64,000 nt of DNA from Streptomyces aurantiacus JA 4570 (GTDB lineage: Bacteria; Actinomycetota; Actinomycetes; Streptomycetales; Streptomycetaceae). The notes under the pieces were generated by a model. The model saw only the letters and a list, made by a program, of their open reading frames with translations, did not search any database and was not told the DNA's origin. How positions within the stretch are numbered: the stretch's first letter is position 1; every line of letters starts with the position of its first letter. Location: the NCBI RefSeq assembly GCF_000414115.1, contig NZ_AOPZ01000228.1, positions 1 to 64,000 on the forward strand. Direction: 5' to 3'. Made by a program: the position numbers and the translations under genes. Positions 9,992 to 18,548 of this stretch are shown one piece after another.

Positions 9992-11608
9992 TCAGATGTG
10001 TGCCGCGCCCGCACCCGCCTCCGCGTTCGCCCCGCGCTTGGTGAGCGTCGCGACGACCGCCGCGATCACGCCGACGACGCCCGCGACGGTGAAGGCCACG
10101 CCCATGCCCGACATGAAGGTGTCGTGCACGACGTCCGAGATCTTGGCGAAGACGCCCTGGTCGACGCCGGGTGCCTGGGCGACCTGCTCCGGCACGGACC
10201 CGGTCGCGGCGGCCTTGTCGAGGCCGGGCGGCGGGGTGCCGGGCAGGCCCGCGTCCTGCCAGTTGCCCTTGAGGTCGGAGTCGACGGTGTTGGACATCAC
10301 CGCACCGAGCACCGCCGTGCCGAGGCTGCCGCCGACCTGCATGCCCGCCTGCTGGAGGCCGCCCGCGACACCGGAGAGCTCCAACGGGGCGTTGCCCACG
10401 ATGACTTCGGTCGCGCCGACCATGACGGGCGCGAGGCCGAGACCGAGGAGCGCGAACCAGACGGACATGGGCAGCGTGCCGGTCCCCGTCGTCATGGTGG
10501 TCATGCCGAACATCGCGACCGCCGTGCAGACCATGCCGCCCACCAGCGGGATCCGCGGTCCGAACTTGGTGATCAGGGCCCCGGCCAGCGGCGAGGAGAC
10601 GATCATCATGGCCGTCAGCGGAAGCAGGTGCAGACCGCTGTCTACGGGGCTCATGCCGTGCACGTTCTGCAGATAGAAGGTGACGAAGAACAGGCCGCCC
10701 ATGAAGGCGAAGGCCATCAGGACCATCAGGGCGGTGCCCGCGGACAGCGGCACCGAGCGGAACAGGCCGAGCGGGATCAGCGGCTCCGCGACCCGCTTCT
10801 CCCACAGCGCGAACAGCACGAAGCACACGACCGACGCCCCCAGGAACGCCCAGGTCTTGCCGCTGCCCCAGCCCCATGGGTCGCCCGCCTTGATGAGCGC
10901 CCAGATCAGGGCGAACATCGCGGCCGACAGCAGCACGATGCCCGGGATGTCGAAGGAGCGCGGCGCCTTCTCGGCCCGGTGGTCCAGGAGGATCAGTAGG
11001 CCGAGGAGCAGCGCGAGAGCGCCGACCGGCACGTTGATGAAGAACACCGACTGCCAGTTGACGTGCTCGACCAGGACGCCGCCGAGGATGGGACCGCCCG
11101 CCGTGGAGGCGCCGATGACCATGCCCCAGATGCCGATGGCCATGTTCAGCTTCTCGGCCGGGAAGGTGGCCCGCAGCAGGCCGAGCGCGGCCGGCATCAG
11201 CAGGGCGCCGAACAGCCCCTGGAGCACGCGGAAGGCGATGACCAGGGAGACGCTGCCGGACAGGCCGATGGCGCCGGAGGCCAGGGCGAAGCCGACGACA
11301 CCGATGAGGAAGGTCTGCCGGTGGCCGAAGCGGTCCCCGAGCTTTCCGGCCGTGATGAGGGCGACGGCGAGCGCCAGGAGATAGCCGTTGGTGATCCATT
11401 GGACGTCCGCGAGGGAGGCGCCCAGGTCCTTGGTGATGGCGGGGTTGGCGACCGCGACGATCGTGCCGTCCAGGGCCACCATCATCACGCCGATCGCGAC
11501 GGAGAACAGCGTGAGCCATGGATGACCGCGAAGTCCCTTGACCGGGGCCGGAGTCGGCACGGGCTCCGGCGCTCTGTCCGCCTTGTCGACGGTGGTCTGG
11601 CTTGTCAT
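9992..11608 (-). CDS. MFS transporter, DHA2 (EmrB/QacA) family
   Basis: This 538-aa proton-driven multidrug exporter has about 14 membrane helices. Motif A (GKLGDRFGHR, near residue 107) and the DHA2 start pattern (WLTLFSVAIGVMMVALDGTIVAVANPAI) are clear. A large extracytoplasmic loop lies before the last helix. It is divergent from a TetR gene whose putative operator sits inside its promoter, so induction by drug-like ligands is likely. The ATG at 11608 has no Shine-Dalgarno and lies six nt after the -10 hexamer TAACCT, indicating a leaderless transcript. The substrate cannot be read from the sequence. Confidence 0.93.
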   Translation of the reverse strand: MTSQTTVDKADRAPEPVPTPAPVKGLRGHPWLTLFSVAIGVMMVALDGTIVAVANPAITKDLGASLADVQWITNGYLLALAVALITAGKLGDRFGHRQTFLIGVVGFALASGAIGLSGSVSLVIAFRVLQGLFGALLMPAALGLLRATFPAEKLNMAIGIWGMVIGASTAGGPILGGVLVEHVNWQSVFFINVPVGALALLLGLLILLDHRAEKAPRSFDIPGIVLLSAAMFALIWALIKAGDPWGWGSGKTWAFLGASVVCFVLFALWEKRVAEPLIPLGLFRSVPLSAGTALMVLMAFAFMGGLFFVTFYLQNVHGMSPVDSGLHLLPLTAMMIVSSPLAGALITKFGPRIPLVGGMVCTAVAMFGMTTMTTGTGTLPMSVWFALLGLGLAPVMVGATEVIVGNAPLELSGVAGGLQQAGMQVGGSLGTAVLGAVMSNTVDSDLKGNWQDAGLPGTPPPGLDKAAATGSVPEQVAQAPGVDQGVFAKISDVVHDTFMSGMGVAFTVAGVVGVIAAVVATLTKRGANAEAGAGAAHI

Positions 11609-11614
11609 GCGTCG

Positions 11615-11644
11615 AGGTTAGAGTCAGTCGCTGACACTTGACAA
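11615..11644 (-). promoter_or_regulatory. MFS exporter promoter with an operator-like inverted repeat
   Basis: Read on the minus strand, -35 TTGTCA (11644-11639), an 18-bp spacer and -10 TAACCT (11620-11615) end six nt before the ATG. The spacer contains GTCAG-CGA-CTGAC (11623-11635), a perfect 5-bp inverted repeat. It is a plausible TetR operator that would occlude RNA polymerase. Confidence 0.6.
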
Positions 11645-11749
11645 AGAATCTCAGAAGTCGGCCGCTGTCATTTAGCTCACAGGTACGCCGCCACAGGTAG
11701 GGTGAGCCGGCAAAACGGGTGGGAAATCGGGAGAAACGGGGTACACGGC

Positions 11750-12382
11750 GTGACCGGTCCGGGCTTGCGCGAACGCAAGAAGCAGCGCACGCGGGACGCG
11801 TTGCTGCGGGCGGCGCTCGAACTGTTCACCACCAAGGGGTACGAGGAGACGACGGTCGACGAGATCGTCGAGGCCGTCGACGTCTCCCAGCGCACCTTCT
11901 TCCGGCACTTCGCGGGCAAGCAGGAGGCCGCCTTCGCCATGCAGGAGATGGTGGAGGCGCGGTTCATGCGGGCGCTGCGCGAACGCCCCGCCGGCGAGGG
12001 CCCGTTGGCGGCGCTGCGCGGAGCCGTGCTCGGCTCCTGGGACGCGGTGGGCGAGTCCATCGAGGCGATCGTCCCGGTCGAACTCCACATGCGGACCTAC
12101 CAGATGATCGAGTCGACCCCCTCCCTGCTCGCCGTCCACATGCGCCGCTCCATCGAGATGGAGGAGCAGATCGCGGGCGTGATCGCCGAGCGCGAGGGCG
12201 TCGACCTCGCCACCGACTCGCGCCCGCGCGTGGCGGTCGCCGCGTTCAGCGGGGTCATGCGGGTCACCGGGCGGATGTGGGGCGCGGGCGAGGACATCAG
12301 CGTCGCGTCGATCCGCGCGATCACAGAGACGTACCTCGACCACCTGGGCCCGGCCCTCGCGGAGGACTGGCGCGAGCACTGA
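11750..12382 (+). CDS. TetR family transcriptional regulator
   Basis: This 210-aa regulator has an N-terminal helix-turn-helix (ELFTTKGYEETTVDEIVEAVDVSQRTFFRHF, quoted in parts: helix 2 around TTVDEIVEAV, recognition helix around SQRTFFRHF). The C-terminal ligand domain is all-helical. I chose GTG 11750 (VTGPGLRERKKQRT). The GTG at 11702 is in frame, but a TAGGGT hexamer overlaps it, so a transcript from there would begin downstream. It is divergent from the DHA2 exporter and most likely represses it. Confidence 0.9.
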   Translation: MTGPGLRERKKQRTRDALLRAALELFTTKGYEETTVDEIVEAVDVSQRTFFRHFAGKQEAAFAMQEMVEARFMRALRERPAGEGPLAALRGAVLGSWDAVGESIEAIVPVELHMRTYQMIESTPSLLAVHMRRSIEMEEQIAGVIAEREGVDLATDSRPRVAVAAFSGVMRVTGRMWGAGEDISVASIRAITETYLDHLGPALAEDWREH

Positions 12383-12636
12383 CAGCGCCGCACGTGCGCC
12401 GACGACGCCCCGGTGCACCCCCCGACCACAACACCCTGATTCCACTCGTACGTTGAGTGGCCACGGGCGCACTCCGCGTCACCGCGCGCCGCACGCGCAC
12501 CACGTACACGCCCCGCCTACACACCGTGACGAACACGCCCGCGAAGTGTCCGGTTCACCACAATTACCCCTCCGGAAACGTGATCTGCCTCACCCCGCGC
12601 ACGGAGGGCAGCGCGCTTCTCCTAGGGTGTCCCGCA

Positions 12637-13848
12637 GTGACTTCCTTCGACTCCTCCCCTCAACTCGGCGTTTGGCGCGCTCTGCTCGCACTCACCGTGG
12701 TCTTCGTCATGCTCGCGACCACCGGCTGGACCGCGGTGCGCCAGCACAGAGGCGCCGCCTCGCCCCTCGAAGCCGCGGTCTCCGCCTGGGAGCGGGGACG
12801 CATCGACGGCCGGGACCTCCCCGACGCCGGCGCCCCGGCCGCCAGGCTCACGCACTTCTTCGCCTCCCTCACGGCCCGCCAGCGCGACCGGCTCGCCGCC
12901 CGCTACCCCCTCGCGGTCGGCAACATGAACGGCGCCCCCGTGGAGCTGCGTTATCAGGCGAACCGCATCGCCCTGCGCGAGGCGCGCGCGATCGAACGCG
13001 AACGCATGCACGACGACCGCCTGTCACCCGTCGGGAAACAGGAGGCGGAACGCCGGATGAAGCGGTTCGGCGTGATGATGCGCCAGGACCGCCAAGTGCT
13101 CGCCTTCGACCCGATGGGCTCGGGACGCATGGCCGAGGTCTTCGGAGACCTCGACCGGGCCGCCCGCGTGTCGGTCGTGGTGCCCGGAGTCGACACGAAC
13201 GTCCTCACCTTCGAACGCACCCAGCGCAAGTACGCGGCCCCCGTCGGCATGGCGAAGTCCCTGTACCGCGCGGAGCGCAGCGCGAACCCCCGCACGCGTA
13301 CCGCCGTGATCGCCTGGGCCGACTACACCGCGCCCGTCGGCCTCGGCGTGGACGCGGCCACCTCCATGCGCGCCGACGACGGGGCGGTGCGCCTCGACTC
13401 GATGGTGCGCGCGCTGCCCGGCCGGACCGGGGTGGCGCTGTACTGCCACAGCTACGGCTCCGTGGTCTGCGGAGTCGCGGCCCGCCGGCTGCCGCCGCGG
13501 GTCACCGACATCGCGGTCGCGGGCAGCCCCGGCATGCGCGCCGACAGCGCCGCAGGGCTCGGCTCGGGCGCGCGGATCTGGGCCGCACGGGACAGCGACG
13601 ACTGGATCCAGGATGTGCCGCACATGGAAGTCGGCGGGCTCGGCCACGGCGCCGACCCCGTCTCGGCGGGCTTCGGCGCGCGCGTGGTGTCCGCCGACCG
13701 GGCCCGCGGTCACACCGGCTACTTCGTGCCGGGCACGGACAGCCTCCGCAACTTCGCCGAGATCGGCGTCGGCGCGTACGACGCGGTGCGCTGCGCCGGC
13801 GCGGACGGAGCCTGCCGGGAAGGTATTTCCGGTACGGCGACGGCCTGA
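12637..13848 (+). CDS. membrane-anchored alpha/beta hydrolase, DUF1023 family
   Basis: The protein has 403 aa. An N-terminal hydrophobic segment (residues about 13-31, LLALTVVFVMLATTG) is an uncleaved anchor or signal. The DUF1023 hydrolase domain follows, with nucleophile Ser272 in LYCHSYGS. The acid and His lie further on (GHGADPVSAGFGA; RGHTGYF). GTG 12637 is chosen because the protein starts just before the anchor; a TAGGGT hexamer ends eight nt upstream and there is no Shine-Dalgarno. An open frame extends to 12457 without family-like residues. The substrate is unknown; an extracytoplasmic esterase is likely. Confidence 0.82.
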   Translation: MTSFDSSPQLGVWRALLALTVVFVMLATTGWTAVRQHRGAASPLEAAVSAWERGRIDGRDLPDAGAPAARLTHFFASLTARQRDRLAARYPLAVGNMNGAPVELRYQANRIALREARAIERERMHDDRLSPVGKQEAERRMKRFGVMMRQDRQVLAFDPMGSGRMAEVFGDLDRAARVSVVVPGVDTNVLTFERTQRKYAAPVGMAKSLYRAERSANPRTRTAVIAWADYTAPVGLGVDAATSMRADDGAVRLDSMVRALPGRTGVALYCHSYGSVVCGVAARRLPPRVTDIAVAGSPGMRADSAAGLGSGARIWAARDSDDWIQDVPHMEVGGLGHGADPVSAGFGARVVSADRARGHTGYFVPGTDSLRNFAEIGVGAYDAVRCAGADGACREGISGTATA

Positions 13849-13902
13849 CGCGCGTAGAAATCGATGAAACAGCGGCCCGCCGCAGGAGAGACGGAGAAGC
13901 GC

Positions 13903-14790
13903 GTGCCGCATACGATGAGCCGCATGGGTGATGTACTGGCCGGATTTCACGCCGCCTGGGAGTTCGAGTCCGACTCCGTGCTCATCCGCTTCGAACGGGG
14001 GATCCGTACGCCGAAGCTGTTCCAGGCTCTCGGTGAGCGCCGCATCCCTCATGAGGCGATCGCGGCGGTGACGCTCACACCGGGCAAACGCGGGACGACC
14101 GTCCTGCACGCCGTCCCGAGACCGGGCGCCGACCCGCTCATGGAGGCGGCGGCGGGACAGCTCAAGGACGGCTCGGATCCGTACCGCCTGGTGCTGCCGG
14201 CGGAGCGCGAGACGCTCGCCGAGTACTACGCGGACGAACTGCGCGCCGCGCTCCCCACGGCCGACCCCGGCCCGGCGGACCGCCATCTGGTGGCCGTGCC
14301 CGAGGCGCCGCTGCAGTTCAAGGCGTACGACGGCAAGGCGTCCTTCGACGGCAAGTCGGTGGCCTTCCGCTGGTTCTGGACGGGGGCCTCGTCGGCGAAG
14401 TGGAAGGCCGGTGACCAGAGTTTCCCGGTCACCGACCTGAGCGGGGTCGAGTGGCGCTCGCCGGAGGTCTTCGAGGGCCATCTGCGGCTGCTGCGTCGCG
14501 AGGCGCAGCCCGCGCAGCCGTCGCAGGCCGACCAGGATCCGGCGGCCGTCGTGTTCGGCCTCGGCTACGGGCCGGTGCACGAGTCGCTGCCGTTCGCCGC
14601 GGCCGTGCTTGCCGCGGTGCGCTCGTCGGGGCCCGCGCCCGCCGTCGTCCCTGCCGCCGCGCCCGCCGTTCGGCGTGATCCTGCCGATATCGCCGAGCGG
14701 ATCCGGCATCTCGGGGAGTTGCATCAGGCTGGTCTGCTGACCGATGACGAGTTCACGGCCAAGAAGGCCGAGCTGCTGGCCGAGCTTTAG
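13903..14790 (+). CDS. DUF4429 protein with C-terminal SHOCT domain
   Basis: This is a 295-aa cytosolic protein. Two DUF4429 modules (starting near GFHAAWEFESDSVLIRF and LQFKAYDGKASFDGKSVAF) have PH-like beta folds. A short C-terminal SHOCT motif (IRHLGELHQAGLLTDDEFTAKKAELL) is typical of oligomerisation or membrane-proximal tails. GTG 13903 is chosen because GGAG lies six nt upstream; ATG 13915 and 13924 are later alternatives without a ribosome-binding site. The role is unknown. Confidence 0.8.
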   Translation: MPHTMSRMGDVLAGFHAAWEFESDSVLIRFERGIRTPKLFQALGERRIPHEAIAAVTLTPGKRGTTVLHAVPRPGADPLMEAAAGQLKDGSDPYRLVLPAERETLAEYYADELRAALPTADPGPADRHLVAVPEAPLQFKAYDGKASFDGKSVAFRWFWTGASSAKWKAGDQSFPVTDLSGVEWRSPEVFEGHLRLLRREAQPAQPSQADQDPAAVVFGLGYGPVHESLPFAAAVLAAVRSSGPAPAVVPAAAPAVRRDPADIAERIRHLGELHQAGLLTDDEFTAKKAELLAEL

Positions 14791-14834
14791 CTGGCCCCTG
14801 GGCCCTGGGTAGCCCACCGGGGTGGGGGGGCTTT

Positions 14835-14890
14835 CTTGTTCGGCGGCCGCGGGTGCTTTGTGGCTGGGCGCGCAGTTCCCCGCGCCCCTT
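14835..14890. repeat. Streptomyces-type dispersed intergenic repeat
   Basis: The segment contains GCGCAGTTCCCCGCGCCCCT, preceded by a GGCCGCGGGTGCTTTGTGGC block. From memory, this string is among the most frequent intergenic repeats of Streptomyces chromosomes. It sits between the convergent DUF4429 and aldo/keto reductase genes. Function is unknown; it may be transcribed as a 3' UTR. Confidence 0.6.
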
Positions 14891-14915
14891 AAGGGCGCCT
14901 CCTGCGGGCGCCCTT
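14891..14915 (-). terminator. hairpin after the aldo/keto reductase gene
   Basis: Nine-bp arms AAGGGCGCC / GGCGCCCTT (14891-14899, 14907-14915) have a 7-nt loop. The hairpin is 11 nt past the reductase stop. Confidence 0.6.
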
Positions 14916-14926
14916 ACCGGTCCCGG

Positions 14927-15937
14927 CTACTGTTCCCGGCCCGCCGACGTGAACGTCATGTCCGCGTAGCGGTCGCCCGCCACCTGGGCTGCGATCGGGT
15001 CCAGGAGGGCGAGTTCGGTGGGCGTCAGCTCGATCCTCGTGGCCGCCGTGTTCTCCTCCAGGCGGGTGCGCTTGCGGGTGCCGGGGATCGGTACGACCGG
15101 CAGGCCGTGGACCTCGGCGCGCTGCTGCACCCAGGCCAGGGCGATCTGGGCCGGGGTCGCGCCGTGCGCGGCGGCGACCGTGCGCACCGGCTCCAGGAGC
15201 GCCGCGTTGGCGGCGGCGTTGGCGCCGGTGAAGCGGGGCTGCTGCCGGCGGAAGTCGTCCTCGCCGAGCTCCTTGTCGGCGCTGACGAAGGCGCCGGTGA
15301 GGAAGCCGCGGCCGAGCGGGGAGTACGGCACGAGGGTCACGCCGAGCTCGGCGGCGGCCGGGACGACACCGCGCTCGATGTCCCGGCTGAACAGCGACCA
15401 CTCCGACTGCAGGGCCGCGATGGGGTGCACGGCGTGGGCGGCACGCAGCTCGTCGCCGGTGACCTCGCTGAGCCCGAGGTGCTTGACCTTGCCGGCGGCG
15501 ACCAGCTCGGCCATCACGCCGACCGTCTCCTCGATCGGCACGTTCGGGTCCCTGCGGTGCATGTAGTAGAGGTCGATGGTGTCCACGCCGAGGCGGCGCA
15601 GGCTGGCGTCGACGCAGGCCCGGATGTAGTCCGGGGAGTTGTTGATGATGCGCTTCGTCGGCTCGTCCGGGTCCATGGCCAGGGCGAACTTGGTGGCGAT
15701 GACGACGTCGTCGCGGTGCGCCTTGACGAAGGGGGCGAGGAACTCCTCGTTCTCCCCGCCGGCGTACGCGTCGGCGGTGTCGTAGAGCGTGACGCCCAGC
15801 TCCAGGGCCCGTTCCAGGGTGGCCCGTGCCTCATCGGCGTCCGTGGGGCCGTACGCGAAGCTCATGCCCATGCAGCCGAGGCCCTGGGCGCCTACCTCGG
15901 GGCCGTCCGTGCCGAGCCGTGCGGTGGTGATGCTCAC
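14927..15937 (-). CDS. aldo/keto reductase
   Basis: This 336-aa NADPH-dependent TIM-barrel oxidoreductase carries the AKR catalytic tetrad: Asp53, Tyr58 (DTADAYAGGENE), Lys83 (IATKF) and His127 (YYMHRRDP). The C-terminal IPGTRKRTRLEEN block binds the NADP phosphate. The sequence is closest to the AKR13/YakC-like general aldehyde reductases. GTG 15937 lies five nt after the MerR stop (15943), so the two genes form an operon transcribed from the MerR promoter. The physiological aldehyde is unknown, but the MerR partner suggests induction by an electrophile or redox cue. Confidence 0.93.
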   Translation of the reverse strand: MSITTARLGTDGPEVGAQGLGCMGMSFAYGPTDADEARATLERALELGVTLYDTADAYAGGENEEFLAPFVKAHRDDVVIATKFALAMDPDEPTKRIINNSPDYIRACVDASLRRLGVDTIDLYYMHRRDPNVPIEETVGVMAELVAAGKVKHLGLSEVTGDELRAAHAVHPIAALQSEWSLFSRDIERGVVPAAAELGVTLVPYSPLGRGFLTGAFVSADKELGEDDFRRQQPRFTGANAAANAALLEPVRTVAAAHGATPAQIALAWVQQRAEVHGLPVVPIPGTRKRTRLEENTAATRIELTPTELALLDPIAAQVAGDRYADMTFTSAGREQ

Positions 15938-15942
15938 TGTGG

Positions 15943-16410
15943 TCAGTGCCTCCGGTCGGAGTAGATGTCGATCTTGTGGTCGAGGACGGCGAGTGTGTCC
16001 TGGAGCTCGGCGATGCGGGCCCGCACGTCGTGGCGGGTCTGTTCGAGGAGGTCGCGGCGCTGCGCGAAGGTGTGGTCGCCCTCGCGCACCAGCTCGGCGT
16101 AGCGCACCATGTCCGCGACCGGCATGCCGGTCAGGCGCAGCTTGCCGACGAGGTTCAGCCAGTCCAGGTCGCGGTTGCGGTAGCGGCGCTGGCCGGTGTG
16201 GGAGCGGTCGATGTGCGGCATCAGGCCGATCCGCTCGTACCAGCGCAGGGTGTGCGCGGTCAGTCCGGTCACCGCGACGACCTCGCTGATCGTGTAGTGG
16301 TCCCGGCCCTCCGGACGCGGGTGCGGGGGCGGGGGCGTGGCGCAGACCTCGGGCGCGGTCCGGTCTGCCCGGCTCCGGGTGGGGGCGGGGGTGGTCTCCA
16401 TCACCGTCAT
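15943..16410 (-). CDS. MerR family transcriptional regulator
   Basis: This 155-aa regulator has a Pro-rich N-terminal extension of about 35 residues, a winged HTH (HYTISEVVAVTGLTAHTLRWYE) and a long dimerisation helix (about 95-150). It has no Cys pair in the C-terminal region, so it is not a simple metal or SoxR-type sensor. ATG 16410 is chosen because the -10 hexamer TAGCGT (16423-16418) ends seven nt upstream; the in-frame GTG at 16419 would overlap the promoter. It is the first gene of an operon with an aldo/keto reductase and probably autoregulated. Confidence 0.9.
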   Translation of the reverse strand: MTVMETTPAPTRSRADRTAPEVCATPPPPHPRPEGRDHYTISEVVAVTGLTAHTLRWYERIGLMPHIDRSHTGQRRYRNRDLDWLNLVGKLRLTGMPVADMVRYAELVREGDHTFAQRRDLLEQTRHDVRARIAELQDTLAVLDHKIDIYSDRRH

Positions 16411-16417
16411 GACCCCC

Positions 16418-16448
16418 ACGCTAAAACCTTCGAGTGCACTCCAAGCAA
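16418..16448 (-). promoter_or_regulatory. MerR-type promoter: 19-bp spacer over an 18-bp dyad
   Basis: On the minus strand, -35 TTGCTT (16448-16443) and -10 TAGCGT (16423-16418) are separated by 19 bp. The dyad CTTGGAGTGCACTCGAAG (16445-16428) pairs at 8 of 9 positions. Long spacer plus centred dyad is the hallmark of promoters that MerR proteins activate by DNA distortion. The ATG follows seven nt after the -10. Confidence 0.75.
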
Positions 16449-16496
16449 GGGGAAATCCGCGGGACGGCGCCGGGGTGCGCTGACTACCGTGCCGCC

Positions 16497-16985
16497 ATGA
16501 GTCTTGTACGCCGCGCCGCCGCCGCGGACGCCGAGGAAGTCATACGCCTGCGCCAGGTCATGATCGACTCGGTGTTCACGCTGGACGGCACCGTCCCCAG
16601 CACGTCCGCCACCGACTGGCAGGACGAGTCCCTGCCCACCGTGCGCGCGCACCTCGCCGACCCCGAAGGGAACTTCGCCGCGTTCGTCGTCGACCACCCC
16701 GAGCGGCCCGGCGCCCTCGCCGCGCTCGCCGTGGGCACCCTGGAGTACCGCATCGGGCGCGCGGGCAATCCGCACGGCGTCGCGGGCTACCTCTTCAGCG
16801 TCGCCACCGACCCCGGCATGCGCCGCCGGGGCTTCTCCCGCGCCTGCGTGGAGGCGCTGCTCGACTGGTTCCGCGAGCGGGGCGCCGGACAGGTGGACCT
16901 CACCGCGTCCCCCGACGCCGAGCCGCTGTACGCCTCGCTCGGCTTCGTCCGCAAGCCCGACCCCTACATGCAGCTCAAGTTGTAG
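16497..16985 (+). CDS. GNAT family N-acetyltransferase
   Basis: This 162-aa single-domain acetyltransferase has acetyl-CoA motif A, VATDPGMRRRGFSRACVEALL (the R/Q-x-x-G-x-G/A pattern is R-R-R-G-F-S). The C-terminal LGFVRKPDPYMQLKL is typical of this subgroup. ATG 16497 lacks a Shine-Dalgarno; TACCGT (16485-16490) ends six nt upstream, with GGGACG 18 bp before it. It is divergent from the MerR gene and followed 19 nt later by a beta-lactamase-fold gene. The acceptor amine is unknown. Confidence 0.9.
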   Translation: MSLVRRAAAADAEEVIRLRQVMIDSVFTLDGTVPSTSATDWQDESLPTVRAHLADPEGNFAAFVVDHPERPGALAALAVGTLEYRIGRAGNPHGVAGYLFSVATDPGMRRRGFSRACVEALLDWFRERGAGQVDLTASPDAEPLYASLGFVRKPDPYMQLKL

Positions 16986-17004
16986 GGCGCTTAGGCTTCT
17001 GCGC

Positions 17005-17820
17005 ATGCAGAGCCTGGCACTGATCGAGAACTGGCCGGTCCCGACCGCTGCCGCCGCCGTAGTCCGCGCGGACGGCACGGTGGCCGGGACCCACGGGCCC
17101 ACCGAGCGCAGCTTCGCGCTCGCCTCGGTCACCAAACCCCTCGCGGCGTACGCGGTCCTCGTCGCGTACGAGGAGGGGGCGATCGAGCTGGACGAGCCCG
17201 CCGGACCCGAGGGGGCGACCGTGCGGCACCTGCTCGCGCACACCAGTGGGCTCGCCTTCGACGAGCACGAGGTGGTGGCGGCGCCGGGGACGCGGCGGCT
17301 GTACTCCAACGCCGGGTTCGAGGTGCTCGGCGAGCACATCGCCAAGGCGACCGAGATTCCCTTCGCCGACTATCTGCGGCAGGCCGTGCTCGAGCCGCTC
17401 GGGATGTCCTCGACGTACCTCGACGGCGGGGCTTCGCCCGCGAAGGACGGGGTGTCGACGGTGGACGACCTCGTGCGGTTCGCGGCCGAGGTGCAGCTGC
17501 CGCGGCTGCTCGATCCGCGGACCGTCGCGGCCGCGATGTCCGTGACCTACCCCGGGCTCAAGGGCGTACTGCCGGGGTACGGGCATCAGAACCCCAACGA
17601 CTGGGGGCTCGGGTTCGAGATCCGGGACGGGAAGTCGCCGCACTGGACGGGCAGTTCGTCCTCGCCGCGGACCTTCGGTCACTTCGGACAGGCCGGAACG
17701 TTCCTGTGGATCGACCCCGACGCGGGAGCGGCGTGCGTGGCCCTGGCGGACCGGGCCTTCGGGCCGTGGGCCGTGGAGGTCTGGCCCCCGTTCACCGACG
17801 CGGTGCTGGCCGAGCTGTAG
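17005..17820 (+). CDS. serine hydrolase, beta-lactamase (class C/esterase) fold
   Basis: This 271-aa enzyme has the catalytic Ser41-x-x-Lys44 (SVTK) and Tyr100-Ser-Asn102 (YSN) motifs of class C-like serine hydrolases. The third motif is near GHFGQAGTFLWIDP. No signal peptide is present, and the protein is shorter than secreted class C enzymes (about 360 aa), so a cytosolic esterase or amidase is more likely than antibiotic resistance. TAGGCT (16992-16997) ends seven nt before the ATG, giving a possible own leaderless promoter despite the close GNAT gene upstream. Confidence 0.88.
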   Translation: MQSLALIENWPVPTAAAAVVRADGTVAGTHGPTERSFALASVTKPLAAYAVLVAYEEGAIELDEPAGPEGATVRHLLAHTSGLAFDEHEVVAAPGTRRLYSNAGFEVLGEHIAKATEIPFADYLRQAVLEPLGMSSTYLDGGASPAKDGVSTVDDLVRFAAEVQLPRLLDPRTVAAAMSVTYPGLKGVLPGYGHQNPNDWGLGFEIRDGKSPHWTGSSSSPRTFGHFGQAGTFLWIDPDAGAACVALADRAFGPWAVEVWPPFTDAVLAEL

Positions 17821-17833
17821 GCCCGCCGCGGAC

Positions 17834-18490
17834 CTAGCTCATCTCCCACACCAGCAGCTCCGCCCGCCCCCCGTACGACACCACGTCCAACCCCGACTCC
17901 CCCGTCACCCGCGCCGAGTCCCCCGGGCCCAACTCCTCCTCCGCCAGGGCCACTTCGCCGTGGACCACGTGGACGTAGAGCGCGGGGGCGTCCGGGAGGG
18001 CCGTGCGTTCGCCGGGGGTGAGGCGGCGTACGTGGAGGAGGGCGCCCGCCGCGGGGACGGCGTAGGGGGTGGAGTCGGCGATGCCGCGGACGATGCCGTA
18101 GGACGGGGTGCCGCCGGGCTCCAGGGGGGCCAGCCACATCTGGAGGAAGGCCAGCGGCTCCGGGCCCGCGTTGCGCTCGACGTGCCGGACGCCGGCGCCC
18201 GCGCTGAGGTGCTGGACGTCGCCGGGGCGGATCACCGATTCGTGGCCCGCGGAGTCGCGGTGGGTGAGCTCGCCCGTGACCACCCAGGTGACGATCTCGG
18301 TGTGGCTGTGCGGGTGTTCGTCGAAGCCGGCGCCCGGCGCCAGATGCTCCTCGTTGCAGGCGAGCAGCGCGCCGAAGCGGAGGTTGTGGGGCTCGTAGTA
18401 GGGCCCGAAGGAGAAGGCGTGGAAGGAGTCGATCCCCGCCATGGGGTCACCCCCGGGATAGCGCTCGCCGGAGCGCCGTACATCAATCAC
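17834..18490 (-). CDS. pirin family protein
   Basis: This 218-aa bicupin resembles YhhW/quercetinase-type pirins. The metal ligands of the N-terminal cupin are His59, His61 (DEHPHSHTEIVTWV), His103 and Glu105 (VRHVER). The C-terminal cupin is degenerate. It could be an Fe-dependent dioxygenase or redox sensor. GTG 18490 follows TAACGT (18502-18497) by six nt, without a ribosome-binding site, hence probably leaderless. It is convergent with the serine hydrolase (stops 14 nt apart) and divergent from fasR. Confidence 0.9.
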   Translation of the reverse strand: MIDVRRSGERYPGGDPMAGIDSFHAFSFGPYYEPHNLRFGALLACNEEHLAPGAGFDEHPHSHTEIVTWVVTGELTHRDSAGHESVIRPGDVQHLSAGAGVRHVERNAGPEPLAFLQMWLAPLEPGGTPSYGIVRGIADSTPYAVPAAGALLHVRRLTPGERTALPDAPALYVHVVHGEVALAEEELGPGDSARVTGESGLDVVSYGGRAELLVWEMS

Positions 18491-18548
18491 GTCCCCACGT
18501 TAGACCCGGCACCGCACGCCGCCGTCCCGATAAGGCAGTCTTGTCCCC

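Noticed and set aside
17005-17820. Antibiotic-resistance beta-lactamase
   Set aside because: The SxxK and YSN motifs are present, but there is no signal peptide and the protein is short. An intracellular esterase or peptidase is more likely.
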